Source: Alphaproteobacteria bacterium (GTDB lineage Bacteria > Pseudomonadota > Alphaproteobacteria > Micavibrionales > Micavibrionaceae). From it: a stretch of 33,191 nucleotides of DNA. The DNA lies in contig JAGLKL010000001.1 in NCBI GenBank assembly GCA_023141075.1, forward strand, positions 1-33,191, written 5' to 3'. Under the pieces are notes generated by a model. The model ran no database searches. It was given only the letters and a program-made list of their open reading frames with translations, and was not told the origin of the DNA. The translations under genes were made by a program, and so were the position numbers. Below are positions 32,391 through 33,191 of the stretch, in pieces (within the stretch, counting starts at the first letter, position 1; each line of letters opens with the position of its first letter).

Positions 32391-33191
32391 ATGACTACGC
32401 ACGCCATCGGATTGAACAGCCATATCTGGCGCAATAATACGCGTAGCATAATGCTGCTCGCATTTTATCCGGTATTGTTGATGGGCGTATTCTGGCTGGG
32501 GAGCTTGGCACTGAGCATGTCGATGTCATCGAGTGTGTCTTATGCGCCCTCTAGTACCGCGAGCATAAATCCGAGCGCTTCTATCGGTTTTGCTAATGCG
32601 GTTGCTATTGAATACGCACCCCTCATTATCACGGCGGTTGCCATATGGTTTGTGATAGCATGGTTTTTTCACACAAGAATGATTCGCAAGCTCTCCCACT
32701 CGCATCCCATTACCCGAAAGGATGAGCCGGAACTATATAATTTGCTGGAAAATTTGTGTATCTCACGCGGCATAAGCATACCCAAACTAGAGATAATAGA
32801 AACCCACGCTCGTAACGCTTTTGCCAGTGGAGTCAATGAAAAGACATACTCTATTACAATTACGCGCGGACTTATGAATTCTCTTGCCAAAGACGAACTT
32901 GAGTCCGTTTTGGGACATGAACTCACTCATATTCTCAATCGCGATGTGCGTTTGCTTATTATCACAATCATTTTCACCGGCCTGTTTGGATTTCTTGCTC
33001 AGTTAGTCTGGAGCAATCTCCGTTATACAATGTTCTATTCACGAGGCCGCCGTGGACGTAATAGCGGCGGGATTGTTATTGCGATGATTATTATTGCTGT
33101 TGTGCTGTGGCTAGGCTATATGGCTAGCCTTCTCATGCGCTTTGCTCTATCGCGCCAGCGCGAATATATGGCAGATGCCGGCTCGGTAGAA
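32391..33191 (+). CDS. M48 (HtpX-like) membrane metalloprotease, 3' truncated
   Basis: The frame is open from ATG 32391 to the window end (267 codons). Two N-terminal TM helices (about 20-42 and 75-98) precede the zinc protease motif HELTH (176-180, in GHELTHILNRDV). The third zinc ligand lies in SRQREYMADAGS at the cut edge, preceded by two more hydrophobic segments (about 187-205 and 222-243). It is an inner-membrane protease probably acting in envelope quality control, in an operon with lemA. The Ser/Ala-rich loop after the first TM helix (SMSSSVSYAPSSTASINPS) is longer than in E. coli HtpX. A short weak ribosome-binding site suggests coupling with lemA. Confidence 0.95.
   Translation, partial: MTTHAIGLNSHIWRNNTRSIMLLAFYPVLLMGVFWLGSLALSMSMSSSVSYAPSSTASINPSASIGFANAVAIEYAPLIITAVAIWFVIAWFFHTRMIRKLSHSHPITRKDEPELYNLLENLCISRGISIPKLEIIETHARNAFASGVNEKTYSITITRGLMNSLAKDELESVLGHELTHILNRDVRLLIITIIFTGLFGFLAQLVWSNLRYTMFYSRGRRGRNSGGIVIAMIIIAVVLWLGYMASLLMRFALSRQREYMADAGSVE

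Overview
The window is a Gram-negative bacterial segment of moderate GC. It most resembles an alphaproteobacterium, but no rRNA or tRNA is present to settle that. Nearly the whole of it, about 2.1 to 30.1 kb, is a type IVB (Dot/Icm, IncI-like) secretion locus. On both sides lie ordinary metabolic or envelope genes: a malate/L-lactate dehydrogenase-family gene cut by the left edge and a tas-like aldo/keto reductase on the left; a FIST-domain protein, LemA and an M48 protease cut by the right edge on the right.

Layout. (1) 2.1-13.7 kb, minus strand, read right to left: dotI, dotH, dotG, dotF, dotE, dotP, dotN, dotO, then an unrecognised one-TM protein. This is the same order as Legionella icmL-K-E-G-C-D-J-B and IncI traM-N-O-P-Q-R-T-U. 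(2) A 443-bp divergent gap. (3) 14.2-22.1 kb, plus strand: five tandem, diverged paralogues of an exported family I cannot name. (4) 22.1-30.1 kb, minus strand, read right to left: DsbC/G-like thiol oxidoreductase, an acidic repeat protein, a lytic transglycosylase, dotD, dotC, dotB, icmT and a secreted protein with two TcpQ/PilL-like domains.

How it fits together. DotC, DotD and DotH would form the outer-membrane core, DotG and DotF the trans-periplasmic part, and DotI, DotE, DotP and IcmT inner-membrane parts. DotB and DotO are the ATPases and DotN a zinc-binding cytoplasmic component. The transglycosylase would open the peptidoglycan, and the Dsb protein would handle disulfides, most obviously those of the Cys-rich five-paralogue family. 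DotA, DotL, DotM, IcmX/TraW, IcmS/W/Q, a relaxase and any integrase are not seen here, so coupling and substrate choice must be encoded elsewhere or done differently.

Most unusual: the five-paralogue array; a DotE that looks like three DotP/IcmD-type hairpin modules fused to a two-module DotE; a 22-bp near-palindrome found four times around the locus, twice just upstream of system genes; and a 272-bp MITE-like element with 23-bp terminal inverted repeats, one of which supplies the dotB stop codon, with a solo copy of the end ahead of the paralogue operon.
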